Shown here in pieces: positions 40,970 through 49,681 of a stretch of DNA of 64,000 nucleotides. Numbering within the stretch: the first letter of the stretch is position 1; every line of letters begins with the position of its first letter. The stretch is from assembly GCF_030406405.1 (NCBI RefSeq), contig NZ_JAUEPL010000036.1:1-64000 (forward strand), in the 5' to 3' direction. Source of the stretch: Streptomyces ficellus (GTDB lineage: Bacteria > Actinomycetota > Actinomycetes > Streptomycetales > Streptomycetaceae). Made by a program: the position numbers and the translations under genes. The notes beneath the pieces are model-generated. The model was not told the origin of the DNA and did not search any database. It worked only from the letters and a program-made list of their open reading frames with translations.

Positions 40970-42697
40970 ATGCGGACATTCCCCGACAACAAGCCCCGGC
41001 CCGGTCGCGCCGTCCCCCCACCGGCCCCCGCCACCGTGCCCGCCGCCGGGGCACCTGCCGGCCATGCGCCCGCCTCCGGCGCGCCCGCCCCCGGCGCGCC
41101 CGTCCCCGCTCCCCCCTGCGCGCCCCGCCCCCAACCGCCCCCCGCCCGCCGCCGGTCGCTCGCGGCCCTGGTTCCGTGGGGGTGGGCCGCGGCGCTGTTC
41201 GGGCTGTACGCCACCGTCGCCGTGCGCCGTCACCTCCTCCTGCGGACCACCGGCTACGACCTCGGCATCTTCGAGCAGGCGGTGCGCGCGTACGCCGAAC
41301 TGCGCGCCCCCGTCGTGCCGTTGCGCGGTGCGGGCTTCCACATCCTCGGCGACCACTTCCACCCCCTCCTCGCCGCCCTCGCCCCGCTCTACCGGCTGTG
41401 GCCCTCCCCGCTCTGCCTGCTCACCGCCCAGTCGGCGCTGCTCGCCGTCTCCGTCGTCCCGCTCGCCCGCTGGGCCGCCCGCGCGCTGGGTCGCGGGCCC
41501 GCGCACGCCGTCGCCGCCGCGTACGGGCTGAGCTGGGGCATCGCGTCGGCCGCCGCCTTCGACTTCCACGAGGTCGCCCTCGCCGTACCGCTGCTCGCCT
41601 TCGCCCTCGAAGCCCTGGCCCACCGCCGCTGGCGGGCGGCCGTCGCCTGGGCCGCGCCCCTGCTGCTGGTCAAGGAGGACCTGGGCCTGACGCTCGCCGC
41701 CGTGGGCGCGTACATCGCGTTCAGGGGCCCGCGCCGCCTGGGCGCCGCCACCGCCGTGACCGGGCTCGTCGGCTCGGCCGTCGAGATCACGCTGCTGATG
41801 CCCGCCTTCCACCCGGACGGGGGCTACGCGCACGGCGGCAACCTCGCCGAGGGCTACGGCTCGCTGCTCAGCACCCTCGCCCACGCCCCGCTCGACGCGC
41901 TGCGCCCCGACATCAAGGCCATGACCCTCGTCCTGGTCTTCGCCCCGTCCGCGCTGCTCGCGCTGCGCTCACCGCTCTCGCTGATCGCCGTGCCCACGCT
42001 GGCCTGGCGGATGATGTCGGACAACGGCTTCCACTGGGGCACGGCCTTCCACTACAGCGCCGTACTGATGCCGGTCGTCTCCGCCGGGCTGATCGACGCG
42101 CTGACCGTCTGGCGCCGCACCGACCACCCGCTCGCCGGCCGCCACCTCCGCGCCTCGCTGGCCACCGTCCTCGCCGTCACGCTGGTGATGCTGCCGTCCT
42201 TCCCGCTGGCCCAGCTGCTCCAGCGCGCCACCTGGCGTACTCCCGCGCACGTCGAGGCGGCCCGGGCGCTGCTGGCGAGGATCCCGGACGGCGCGACCGT
42301 CGCCGCCTCCAACCGCCTGGTACCGCAGCTCACCTCACGCTGCACGGTCGTCCTCTTCCCGGCCTTCCCGGTCCAGGGGCGGCTGTACGCGTACGACAGG
42401 AGGCGCCTCCCGCCGCCCACCGCGGAGTGGATCGTCCACGACCGCCGGCCCCCCGAGGCCTGGCCGTACAGGACGGGCCACTGGCCCTACCCCCTGAAGC
42501 GGCAGCAGGCGGAACTGGCCGCCGCGCAGAAACGGCACGGCTACCGGAAGGTCGCCGAGCGCGACGGCCTCACCCTGCTCCGGCGCGTACGGCTGAGCGC
42601 GACGCATGGCACCCACGGCCGGTCCGACCCGCATCGACCGGACCGTTTCCGCGGCAGCCTCCCCGGCCGTCAACCCGGCGCCTCGCCGACGGGGTGA
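40970..42697 (+). CDS. DUF2079 polytopic membrane protein
   Basis: The 575-residue protein has a Pro/Ala-rich cytoplasmic N-terminus (1-60), about ten transmembrane helices and an extracytoplasmic C-terminal domain. The DUF2079 hallmarks are TTGYDLGIFEQAVRAYAELR, DHFHPLLA and FDFHEVALAVPLLAF, with LVKEDLG. The acidic loop layout resembles GT-C glycosyltransferases, so sugar transfer on the outside of the membrane is plausible. The tail after residue 540 is basic and unstructured. No ribosome binding site stands out before the ATG. Confidence 0.85.
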   Translation: MRTFPDNKPRPGRAVPPPAPATVPAAGAPAGHAPASGAPAPGAPVPAPPCAPRPQPPPARRRSLAALVPWGWAAALFGLYATVAVRRHLLLRTTGYDLGIFEQAVRAYAELRAPVVPLRGAGFHILGDHFHPLLAALAPLYRLWPSPLCLLTAQSALLAVSVVPLARWAARALGRGPAHAVAAAYGLSWGIASAAAFDFHEVALAVPLLAFALEALAHRRWRAAVAWAAPLLLVKEDLGLTLAAVGAYIAFRGPRRLGAATAVTGLVGSAVEITLLMPAFHPDGGYAHGGNLAEGYGSLLSTLAHAPLDALRPDIKAMTLVLVFAPSALLALRSPLSLIAVPTLAWRMMSDNGFHWGTAFHYSAVLMPVVSAGLIDALTVWRRTDHPLAGRHLRASLATVLAVTLVMLPSFPLAQLLQRATWRTPAHVEAARALLARIPDGATVAASNRLVPQLTSRCTVVLFPAFPVQGRLYAYDRRRLPPPTAEWIVHDRRPPEAWPYRTGHWPYPLKRQQAELAAAQKRHGYRKVAERDGLTLLRRVRLSATHGTHGRSDPHRPDRFRGSLPGRQPGASPTG

Positions 42698-42764
42698 CCC
42701 CCGCGGAGCCGGGAAACGGGCCGGATTCCGTGCTCACAGCGTGGTCCCGCGTGTCCGGAGCGTA

Positions 42765-42863
42765 GTTGCGGCCTGTCGTGGCATCCAGCACGACTTACGA
42801 AGGGTTATGGTGGAAACCCCCCCTCGGGCCGGTCCGTATCCCCCCCACGGACCGGCCCGTTTT
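42765..42863 (+). ncRNA. Candidate 6C-type small RNA with terminator
   Basis: The 204-bp gap between the DUF2079 gene and the reductase gene holds a small structured RNA on the plus strand. A GTCGTG/CACGAC hairpin is followed by a CGAAGGG...CCCCTCG hairpin with a run of seven C. The last element is a perfect 13-bp stem (42825-42837 with 42847-42859) whose loop contains seven C, followed by TTTT. Two C-rich hairpins, the second a terminator, is the description of the actinobacterial 6C RNA. The 5' end is an estimate. It also terminates transcription toward the convergent reductase gene. Confidence 0.6.
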
Positions 42864-42901
42864 CTGTGCCCTGCTTCCCGCCCCGCCCGAAGCGGGCGGT
42901 G

Positions 42902-43939
42902 TCAGCCCCGGGCCGCCCAGATGTTGGTGCCGGCGGTGTCGACCGCGTACGAGTCGATCTCCTTCAGCTCCTCGTCGCTCAGCGGCGCCCCGGACAGCGC
43001 GGCGATGTTCTCCTCCAGCTGCGTCACACTCGACGCGCCGATCAGCGCCGACGTCATCCGCTCGTCCCGCAGCACCCACGTCAGGGCCAGCTGCGCCAGC
43101 GACTGGCCGCGGCGGCGGGCGATCTCGTCCAGGCCGCGCAGCCGGCGCACGACGTCCTCCGACAGGAGGTTCGGGTCGAGGGACTTGCCCTGGCTGGCCC
43201 GCGAGCCCTCCGGGATGCCCTGGAGGTACTTGTCGGTGAGCAGGCCCTGCGCGAGCGGCGCGAAGGAGATGCAGCCCATGCCGGCCGCCTCCAGGGTGTC
43301 GAGGAGGCCGTCCTCCTCGGTCCAGCGGTTGATCATCGAGTACGACGGCTGGTGGATCAGGGCCGGTACGCCCATCTCCCTCAGCAGCCGGGCCGCCTCG
43401 GCGGTCTGCTCGCTGTTGTACGAGGAGACGCCGGCGTACAGCGCCTTGCCCTGCTGGACGGCGGAGGCGAGGGCACCCATCGTCTCCTCGAGCGGGGTGT
43501 TCCGGTCGAAGCGGTGGGAGTAGAAGATGTCGACGTAATCCAGGCCCATCCGCCTGAGCGAGGCGTCGAGCGACGACAGCAGATACTTGCGCGAGCCCCA
43601 CTCGCCGTACGGACCGGGGTGCATCAGATACCCGGCCTTGGTGGAGATGACCAGCTCATCGCGGTACGGGGCGAAGTCCTGGGCGAAGATCTTGCCGAAG
43701 TTCAGCTCGGCGGAGCCGGGCGGCGGCCCGTAGTTGTTCGCCAGGTCGAAGTGTGTGACACCGAGGTCGAAGGCGCGGCGCAGGATCGCCCGCTGGGAGG
43801 CGAGGGTCCGGTCATCACCGAAGTTGTGCCACAGGCCCAGGGAAATGGCGGGCAGCTTGAGGCCGCTGCGGCCGGTACGGCGGTACTCCATCGAGTCGTA
43901 ACGGTCGTCGGCGGGTCGGTATGCGCGGGTATCAGTCAC
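42902..43939 (-). CDS. yghZ: Aldo/keto reductase, YghZ (L-glyceraldehyde-3-phosphate reductase) type
   Basis: The 345-residue protein matches E. coli YghZ closely: LPAISLGLWHNFG, THFDLANNYGPPPGSAE, VISTKAGYLM and VDIFYSHRFD supply the Asp, Tyr, Lys and His of the AKR tetrad. YghZ reduces L-glyceraldehyde 3-phosphate and other aldehydes such as methylglyoxal with NADPH, so a detoxifying role is likely. I chose GTG at 43939, preceded by AAGGAGGGAGAC; codons upstream are not protein-like. It is divergent from uppS and convergent with the small RNA. Confidence 0.9.
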   Translation of the reverse strand: MTDTRAYRPADDRYDSMEYRRTGRSGLKLPAISLGLWHNFGDDRTLASQRAILRRAFDLGVTHFDLANNYGPPPGSAELNFGKIFAQDFAPYRDELVISTKAGYLMHPGPYGEWGSRKYLLSSLDASLRRMGLDYVDIFYSHRFDRNTPLEETMGALASAVQQGKALYAGVSSYNSEQTAEAARLLREMGVPALIHQPSYSMINRWTEEDGLLDTLEAAGMGCISFAPLAQGLLTDKYLQGIPEGSRASQGKSLDPNLLSEDVVRRLRGLDEIARRRGQSLAQLALTWVLRDERMTSALIGASSVTQLEENIAALSGAPLSDEELKEIDSYAVDTAGTNIWAARG

Positions 43940-44114
43940 GTCTCCCTCCTTATCACGGACCTGTGACAGGCCGGGTTGGGCCGCCGTGACCCCCGCGCAG
44001 TAATGTGGCGGCTTCGGGGACAGCCGCGGTGCGCCGGGATCGAGCGGTGCCGCTTCCCCCTGTCTCCCTGGGCCGACGCCGTGGCGGGCCGTACGCAATC
44101 GAGAGGTGATGTCG

Positions 44115-44876
44115 GTGAACTTGCGCGACCTGGTGTACAGGCTCTACGCACGCCGGGTGGAGGGCCGCCTCGACCACGCCCAGGTGCCCAAGCACATCGG
44201 CGTCATCCTCGACGGCAACCGTCGCTGGGCGAAGGCGTCCGGCGGTACGCCCGAGCAGGGGCACAAGGCCGGCGCGAGCAAGATCCAGGAGCTGCTGGGC
44301 TGGTGCGCCGAGACGGACGTCGAGGTCGTCACCCTCTGGATGCTGTCCACCGACAACCTCAACCGGCCGGAGGAGCAGCTGGTGCCGCTGCTCGGCATCA
44401 TCGAGAACGCGGTCCGCGACCTCGCCGCCGACGGCCGCTGGCGCGTGCACCACGTGGGCACGCTCGACCTGCTGCCCGCCCGCACCCAGGCCGTCCTGAA
44501 GGAGGCCGAGGAGTCCACCCGCGACCACACCGGGATACTCGTGAACGTCGCCGTGGGGTACGGCGGCCGCCAGGAGATCGCCGACGCGGTCCGCTCGCTG
44601 CTGCTGGAGCACGCGCGGAAGGGGACGAGCTTCGAGGAGCTCGCCGAGATCGTGGACGTCGAGCACATCTCCGAACACCTGTACACGCGCGGCCAGCCCG
44701 ACCCGGACCTGGTGATCCGCACGAGCGGTGAACAGCGGCTGTCGGGTTTCATGCTCTGGCAGAGCGCCCATTCGGAGTATTACTTCTGCGAGGTGCACTG
44801 GCCGGCCTTCCGCAAGGTCGACTTCCTGCGGGCGCTGCGCGACTACGCCGCCCGCCACCGCCGCTACGGCACCTGA
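44115..44876 (+). CDS. uppS: Isoprenyl transferase (undecaprenyl diphosphate synthase-like, Z type)
   Basis: The 253-residue cis-prenyltransferase has the catalytic Asp33 in VILDGNRRWAKASG, the LWMLSTDNLNRP motif, VGYGGRQEIADA, and the C-terminal block LVIRTSGEQRLSGFMLWQ then SEYYF. It builds the long-chain polyprenyl diphosphate that carries cell wall and glycan precursors, which suits the many polyprenyl-phosphate glycosyltransferases in this window. GAGAGG 8 bases upstream favours the GTG at 44115; GTG 44106 and ATG 44109 are in the same frame. Streptomyces usually has two such enzymes. Confidence 0.93.
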   Translation: MNLRDLVYRLYARRVEGRLDHAQVPKHIGVILDGNRRWAKASGGTPEQGHKAGASKIQELLGWCAETDVEVVTLWMLSTDNLNRPEEQLVPLLGIIENAVRDLAADGRWRVHHVGTLDLLPARTQAVLKEAEESTRDHTGILVNVAVGYGGRQEIADAVRSLLLEHARKGTSFEELAEIVDVEHISEHLYTRGQPDPDLVIRTSGEQRLSGFMLWQSAHSEYYFCEVHWPAFRKVDFLRALRDYAARHRRYGT

Positions 44877-45193
44877 CACCACCCGACAGACCGACGGCGC
44901 TCCTGACGGCACGTCGGGGGAGCTCGCGTCACCACCCGTTCACCGACGCGTCGTCATATGCCATGGCATGGCGCGGCGCGTTGGAGGGAATACCCCCTGC
45001 AGAGTGAGCGGCAGGCAAGCCCGCTCACCCGGGAGGCCCTTTGCAGCAGGACGACCGTGCAGGTGTACGGACGACGCGGAGGACCGGTGTCCGGTCCGCG
45101 CATCGTGGCCCGCACCCGGACCCATCCCACCGCGACGCCGTCGCCGTCGCACCCCGACCTCATGCACCTCTATAAGAGGGGGTCTGTCCTTCC
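44877..45193. other. Gene-free stretch between uppS and phoH-like gene
   Basis: No believable gene is seen in these 317 bp. A hairpin GTGAGCGG/CCGCTCAC lies at 45004-45011/45021-45028 (9-base loop) and may end uppS transcripts. CCTCT-ATA-AGAGG at 45167-45179, 14 bases before the next start, is a small palindrome that could be an operator. Confidence 0.5.
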
Positions 45194-46516
45194 GTGGTGA
45201 CCAGTGCAAAGCGCCGCCTCAACGACAGGCGCACCTACGTTCTCGACACCAGCGTCCTGCTGGCCGACCCCGGCGCCATGGCCCGCTTCGAGGAGCATGA
45301 AGTCGTGCTTCCGATCGTCGTGGTCACGGAGCTGGAGGCCAAGAGACACCACCCGGAGCTCGGCTACTTCGCCCGCCAGGCGCTGCGCCTGCTGGACGAC
45401 TTCCGGATCCGGTACGGCCGTCTCGACGACCCCCTCCCGATCGGGGAGCTGGGCGGGACCCTGCGCGTGGAGCTCAACCACTCGGATCCCGGCGTCCTCC
45501 CGGCCGGCTACCGCCTCGGTGACAACGACTCGCGGATCCTCGCCGTGGCGCGCAACCTCCAGGCCGAGGGGTACGACGTCACCGTCGTGTCCAAGGACCT
45601 GCCGCTGCGTATCAAGGCCTCCTCCGTGGGCCTGCTCGCCGAGGAGTACCGGGCGGAGCTCGCCATCACGGACTCCGGCTGGACCGGCATGTCCGAGCTG
45701 CCCCTCTCGGCGGAGCAGGTGGACCTGCTGTACGCGGAGGAGCGGCTGTATGTGCCTCAGGCCGCCGAGCTCCCCGTACACACCGGTCTGGTCCTGCAGT
45801 CCGAGCGCGGCAAGGCGCTCGGCAGGGTCACCGCGGACGGCAGTGTGCGCCTGGTGCGGGGGGACCGTGAGGCGTTCGGCATCCGGGGGCGCAGCGCCGA
45901 GCAGCGCATCGCGCTCGATCTGCTCCTCGACCCGGACGTGGGCATCGTCTCGATGGGCGGCCGGGCCGGCACGGGCAAGTCGGCGCTCGCGCTGTGCGCC
46001 GGTCTGGAGGCGGTCCTGGAGCGGCGCCAGCACCAGAAGGTGATGGTCTTCCGGCCGCTGTACGCGGTCGGCGGCCAGGAGCTCGGCTATCTCCCCGGCA
46101 CGGAGGCCGAGAAGATGAGCCCCTGGGCGCAGGCGGTCTTCGACACGCTCTCGGCGGTGGCAGGCCGCGAGGTCATCGAGGAGGTGCTGAGCCGGGGGAT
46201 GCTGGAGGTCCTGCCGCTCACGCACATCCGCGGCCGTTCACTGCACGACGCGTTCGTCATCGTGGACGAGGCCCAGTCCCTCGAACGCAACGTCCTGCTG
46301 ACCGTGCTGTCCCGTATCGGGGCCAATTCCCGGGTTGTGCTGACCCACGACGTGGCCCAGCGCGACAACCTCAGGGTCGGCCGGTACGACGGAGTCGTGG
46401 CCGTCGTCGAGAAACTGAAGGGGCATCCGCTCTTCGCGCATGTGACCCTGACCCGCTCGGAGCGTTCGCAGATCGCCGCGCTCGTGACCGAAATGCTGGA
46501 GGATGGGCAGATCTGA
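45194..46516 (+). CDS. PIN-PhoH ATPase (PhoH2/YlaK type)
   Basis: The 440-residue protein fuses an N-terminal PIN nuclease domain (TYVLDTSVLLADPG with Asp18; ELEAKRHHPELG; LGDNDSRILAVA) to a C-terminal PhoH ATPase. Walker A is GGRAGTGKSALAL with Lys262, and Walker B is AFVIVDEAQSLE. Proteins of this design unwind and cut RNA in mycobacteria and are linked to toxin-antitoxin-like or RNA decay functions. The start may be GTG 45194 or 45197. No antitoxin-like small gene is seen directly upstream. Confidence 0.92.
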   Translation: MVTSAKRRLNDRRTYVLDTSVLLADPGAMARFEEHEVVLPIVVVTELEAKRHHPELGYFARQALRLLDDFRIRYGRLDDPLPIGELGGTLRVELNHSDPGVLPAGYRLGDNDSRILAVARNLQAEGYDVTVVSKDLPLRIKASSVGLLAEEYRAELAITDSGWTGMSELPLSAEQVDLLYAEERLYVPQAAELPVHTGLVLQSERGKALGRVTADGSVRLVRGDREAFGIRGRSAEQRIALDLLLDPDVGIVSMGGRAGTGKSALALCAGLEAVLERRQHQKVMVFRPLYAVGGQELGYLPGTEAEKMSPWAQAVFDTLSAVAGREVIEEVLSRGMLEVLPLTHIRGRSLHDAFVIVDEAQSLERNVLLTVLSRIGANSRVVLTHDVAQRDNLRVGRYDGVVAVVEKLKGHPLFAHVTLTRSERSQIAALVTEMLEDGQI

Positions 46517-46909
46517 GCAGGTCTGAGGCGGTGTAATACCGCAAAGGCGACATGGAGTTGGCGCCGTCCGGCAAAGCCCGAGAGCCTAGCCGGGCGGCGC
46601 CGTGCTGCGCGACCAAACACGTAAAACTCCCGCGGTGAGAGGCGTGTGAGCTTTCACACGCAACGAAGAATTGCCTTGCGCCGTCGCCTTCGGGCAGAGT
46701 CTTGCTTCCGTCAGGCCCCGCATACGGCACACCTGTCACAACTCAAGAGCCGTTCGCCGTATGCCGCCCGCAGCACCACGCGGCACTCCCGCAAGGGAGT
46801 TGCCCACCGGGCCCGTGTCCCCCGTGACCCAGACGTGGGGGGACCAGCGCCAGGGGCACGATTTCGCCCGCGAGGTCACCTAAGCGGGCGATGCTGGAAG
46901 GAAAACCGT
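46517..46909 (+). promoter_or_regulatory. Long structured leader upstream of the transglycosylase gene
   Basis: This 393-bp stretch has no believable gene. Several hairpins are visible on the plus strand: GGCA-CTCCC-GCAA-GGGAG-TTGCC with a GNRA-type loop near 46791-46813, GTCCCCC pairing with GGGGGAC near 46820-46852, and TCGCCCGC/GCGGGCGA at 46864-46871/46884-46891, ending 9 bases before the GGAAGGA ribosome binding site. A cis-acting riboswitch is plausible, since cell-wall hydrolase genes of Streptomyces are often under c-di-AMP riboswitches. I could not match that motif's conserved bases. Confidence 0.45.
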
Positions 46910-47617
46910 GTGAGCCGGATCTCGGTCCGGGGATTCGCGGTGGCCTCGGCCACTGCGGTCACCACTGTCGGCGCCGTCGTGGGCGTTGCCTCGGGCAACA
47001 CCCAGCCCTCGAACGACAACTTCGAGGCCGCGTCCGCCAACACGACGCTCCTGGCGGACATCCCCGTAGGCCAGCAGGCCCAGGTACAGGTCTCCTCGCT
47101 GACGCAGCAGGCCGAGGCCCAGGCCGCCGCGGCCGACCTCGCCGCGCAGAAGTCCGCCGAGGAAGCAGCCCGCATCCAGGCCGCCAAGGACGCGCTGGCC
47201 AAGAAGGCCGCCGCCGACGAGGAGGCCGAGAAGGCCGAGCAGGAGCGCAAGGAGCGCGAAGAGGCCGAGCGCGCCAGCCGCACCGAGGTGCGCAGCGCCA
47301 CCGCCTTCGCGCCGCAGTCCTCCTACAGCGTCGCCGAGGTCCAGGCGATGGCCCGCCAGATGATCCCCGGCGACCAGTTCCAGTGCTTCAGCAACATCGT
47401 GGACCACGAGTCCAGCTGGAACTACCGCGCCACCAACGCCTCGTCCGGTGCGTACGGTCTGGTCCAGGCGCTCCCGGGCTCCAAGATGGCCTCCGCCGGC
47501 GCCGACTGGCGGACCAACCCGGCCACCCAGATCAAGTGGGGCCTGAACTACATGAACGAGCGCTACGGCAGCCCGTGCGGCGCCTGGGACTTCTGGCAGG
47601 CCAACAACTGGTACTAG
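46910..47617 (+). CDS. Secreted lytic transglycosylase-like protein (SLT fold)
   Basis: The 235-residue protein has a signal peptide-like start (VRGFAVASATAVTTVGAVVG), a long Ala/Glu/Lys coiled coil (about 65-135) and a C-terminal transglycosylase-like domain. The domain reads FQCFSNIVDHESSWNYRATN, with the catalytic Glu in DHESSW, then SSGAYGLVQALPGSKM and WGLNYMNERYGSPCGAWDF. It should cut or remodel peptidoglycan. GTG at 46910 with GGAAGGA upstream is the supported start; the frame is open earlier but runs through the structured leader. A strong terminator follows. Confidence 0.9.
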   Translation: MSRISVRGFAVASATAVTTVGAVVGVASGNTQPSNDNFEAASANTTLLADIPVGQQAQVQVSSLTQQAEAQAAAADLAAQKSAEEAARIQAAKDALAKKAAADEEAEKAEQERKEREEAERASRTEVRSATAFAPQSSYSVAEVQAMARQMIPGDQFQCFSNIVDHESSWNYRATNASSGAYGLVQALPGSKMASAGADWRTNPATQIKWGLNYMNERYGSPCGAWDFWQANNWY

Positions 47618-47642
47618 CCCGTACCCCGCAGGCTCAACGTTC

Positions 47643-47677
47643 CGGAGCCCCTCGCCGTCCTACGGTGAGGGGCTCCG
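47643..47677 (+). terminator. Transglycosylase gene terminator
   Basis: A 16-bp stem, CGGAGCCCCTC plus one G-T pair plus CCGT, pairs with 47662-47677 around a 3-base loop. It lies 25 bases after the stop. Confidence 0.85.
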
Positions 47678-47735
47678 TGCGTGTAGCGTCAGGCCCGTCA
47701 CTCCCGGGGGAGCGGTGGGGGGAAGAGGGAAGATC

Positions 47736-49052
47736 ATGACCAAAGTGCCAGGGTGGCTCGGGAAACTGGGCGCCGGGCTGACCCGGATGGGCAAGCGGTT
47801 GGACGAGCGCCGAGCGGAAGAGGAGTCCGGCGAGGGCGGTGACGAGGCCGCGCCCGTACCGGAGAGCGTGCCGCCGCCTCCCGCGTACGCCCCCGCCGTC
47901 GCCGCCCGGCCCGATCCCGCCGCCGCCATCCCGTGGGGCATGCGCGTCGCGGCCGAGGCGGGCTGGCGGCTGCTGATCCTCGCGGGCACCCTGTGGGTGC
48001 TGATGAAGATCATCAGCGCCGTCCAGCTGGTGGTCCTCGCCTTCGTCGCCGCGCTGCTGATCACCGCCCTGCTCCAGCCGACCGTCGGCCGGCTGACGCG
48101 GTGGGGTCTGCCGCGCGGACTGGCCACCGCCGTCACCGCCATCACCGGCTTCGTCGTCATGGGCCTGGTCGGGTGGTTCGTCGTCTGGCAGGTGATGGAC
48201 AACCTCGGCGACATCTCCGACCGGGTCAGGGACGGCATCGAGGAACTCAAGCGCTGGCTGCTGGCCAGCCCGTTCCACGTCACCGAGCAGCAGATCAACG
48301 ACATCGCCAAGAACCTCAGCGACACGATCGGCACCAACACCCAGGAGATCACCTCGGCCGGTCTCCAGGGCGTCACGGTCATGATGGAGCTGCTGACCGG
48401 CATCCTGCTCGCGATGTTCTCCACGCTCTTCCTGCTGTACGACGGGAAGAAGGTCTGGCTGTGGGTGCTGAAGCTGGTGCCCTCGCTGGCCAGGCCCGGA
48501 GTCGCGGGCGCCGGTCCGCGCGCGTGGCGCACTCTCACCGCCTATGTGCGCGGCACGGTGGTGGTCGCGATGATCGACGCCATCTTCATCGGCCTCGGCA
48601 TCTACTTCCTGGACGTGCCGCTGGCGGTGCCGCTCGGCGTCTTCATCTTCCTCTTCTCCTTCATCCCGCTGGTCGGCGCGGTGGTCTCGGGTGCGCTGGC
48701 GGTGATCGTCGCGCTGGTCACGCAGGGCGTGTTCACCGCGCTGATGGTGCTCGCGGTGGTGCTCGCGGTGCAGCAGATCGAGGGCCATGTGCTCCAGCCG
48801 TTCATCCTGGGGCGCGCGGTACGGGTGCATCCGCTGGCGGTCGTCCTCGCCGTCGCGACGGGCGGTCTGGTCGCCGGCATCGGCGGTGCGGTGGTGGCGG
48901 TCCCGCTGGTGGCGGTCACCAACACGGTCGTCGGCTACCTGCGGGCGTACAGCGAGGAGCAGGCGTTGCGGGCCGCGCCGCCACCGCACGGGGCGACGGC
49001 CGTCGAGACGGCGCCCACGCCGCCGCCGCAGGCGCCGCGCGAAGGGGAGTGA
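47736..49052 (+). CDS. AI-2E family transporter (PerM/TqsA-like permease)
   Basis: The 438-residue protein has an acidic, Pro-rich cytoplasmic N-terminus (1-70), about seven to eight transmembrane helices and a Pro-rich C-terminal tail. The family marks are ALLITALLQPTVGRLTRWGL, a large extracytoplasmic loop (150-215), and GVFIFLFSFIPLVGAVVSGA followed by QQIEGHVLQPFILGRAV. Relatives move small molecules or sodium; a true AI-2 role is not implied. The ATG at 47736 has GAGGGA upstream. It ends at a bidirectional terminator shared with ahpD. Confidence 0.88.
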   Translation: MTKVPGWLGKLGAGLTRMGKRLDERRAEEESGEGGDEAAPVPESVPPPPAYAPAVAARPDPAAAIPWGMRVAAEAGWRLLILAGTLWVLMKIISAVQLVVLAFVAALLITALLQPTVGRLTRWGLPRGLATAVTAITGFVVMGLVGWFVVWQVMDNLGDISDRVRDGIEELKRWLLASPFHVTEQQINDIAKNLSDTIGTNTQEITSAGLQGVTVMMELLTGILLAMFSTLFLLYDGKKVWLWVLKLVPSLARPGVAGAGPRAWRTLTAYVRGTVVVAMIDAIFIGLGIYFLDVPLAVPLGVFIFLFSFIPLVGAVVSGALAVIVALVTQGVFTALMVLAVVLAVQQIEGHVLQPFILGRAVRVHPLAVVLAVATGGLVAGIGGAVVAVPLVAVTNTVVGYLRAYSEEQALRAAPPPHGATAVETAPTPPPQAPREGE

Positions 49053-49058
49053 CCTACG

Positions 49059-49094
49059 CCAAGGGGCCCACCGACACGGATGTCGGTGGGCCCC
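49059..49094. terminator. Bidirectional terminator, permease / ahpD
   Basis: A perfect 16-bp stem (AAGGGGCCCACCGACA, 49059-49074, with 49079-49094) closes the loop CGGA. It lies 6 bases after the permease stop and 36 bases after the ahpD end. Confidence 0.92.
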
Positions 49095-49129
49095 TTCGCA
49101 TATGACGCGCAGGCGTATACGCGTGCCGA

Positions 49130-49663
49130 TTACTCGGCCAGCACGGCCTCGGCGTCGAGCGTCGCTCCGACCGCCTGGATCACCGAGGCGATCTTGAACG
49201 CCTCCTGGATCGTGTCGCGGTCCACGCCGGCCTTGCGGAGCACCTGCTCGTGCGAGTCGAGGCACATACCGCAGCCGTTGATCGCGGAGACGGCGAGCGA
49301 CCACAGCTCGAAGTCGACCTTCTCCACGCCCGGGTTGCCGATGACGTTCATCCGCAGACCGGCGCGCATCGTCCCGTACTCCGGGTCGGAGAGCAGGTGA
49401 CGCGTGCGGTAGAAGACGTTGTTCATCGCCATGATCGCGGCGGCGGACTTGGCCGCCTGGTACGCCTCGGGCGTGAGGTTCGCCTTGGCCTCCGGCTCCA
49501 GCTCGCGCAGGACCTTCGGCGAGCGCGAGGCGATCGCGCAGGCCAGGACCGTGCCCCACAGCTGCTGCTGGGGGAGTTCGCTGTTGCCGATGACCGAGCC
49601 GAGGTTCAGCTTCAGGTCCTTGGCGTAGTCCGGGATCGCGGACTTCAGTTCGTCGAGAGCCAT
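49130..49663 (-). CDS. ahpD: Alkyl hydroperoxide reductase AhpD
   Basis: The 177-residue protein has the AhpD active site NGCGMCLDSHE with Cys131, Cys134 and His138. AhpD passes electrons to AhpC and is itself recycled through lipoamide-linked proteins in mycobacteria. It is encoded 18 bp downstream of ahpC on the same strand and is co-transcribed with it. The length is the family norm. Oxidative stress control by OxyR, encoded divergently, is expected. Confidence 0.97.
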   Translation of the reverse strand: MALDELKSAIPDYAKDLKLNLGSVIGNSELPQQQLWGTVLACAIASRSPKVLRELEPEAKANLTPEAYQAAKSAAAIMAMNNVFYRTRHLLSDPEYGTMRAGLRMNVIGNPGVEKVDFELWSLAVSAINGCGMCLDSHEQVLRKAGVDRDTIQEAFKIASVIQAVGATLDAEAVLAE

Positions 49664-49681
49664 GTCAGATCAGTCGCCTCG

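Noticed and set aside
44958..45200. Possible 80-residue protein between uppS and the phoH-like gene
   Set aside because: It has no ribosome binding site and no family resemblance, and it overlaps a hairpin and the start of the next gene.
45194..46516. PIN-PhoH gene as part of a toxin-antitoxin pair
   Set aside because: No small antitoxin-like gene with a ribosome binding site is visible upstream.
46646..46909. N-terminal extension of the transglycosylase from an upstream ATG
   Set aside because: The extension is basic and unstructured, lacks a signal peptide, and runs through strong RNA hairpins; the GTG at 46910 has a good ribosome binding site and signal peptide.
46517..46909. Firm assignment of a c-di-AMP (ydaO) riboswitch
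   Set aside because: I could not match the conserved core of that motif, so only a structured leader is claimed.
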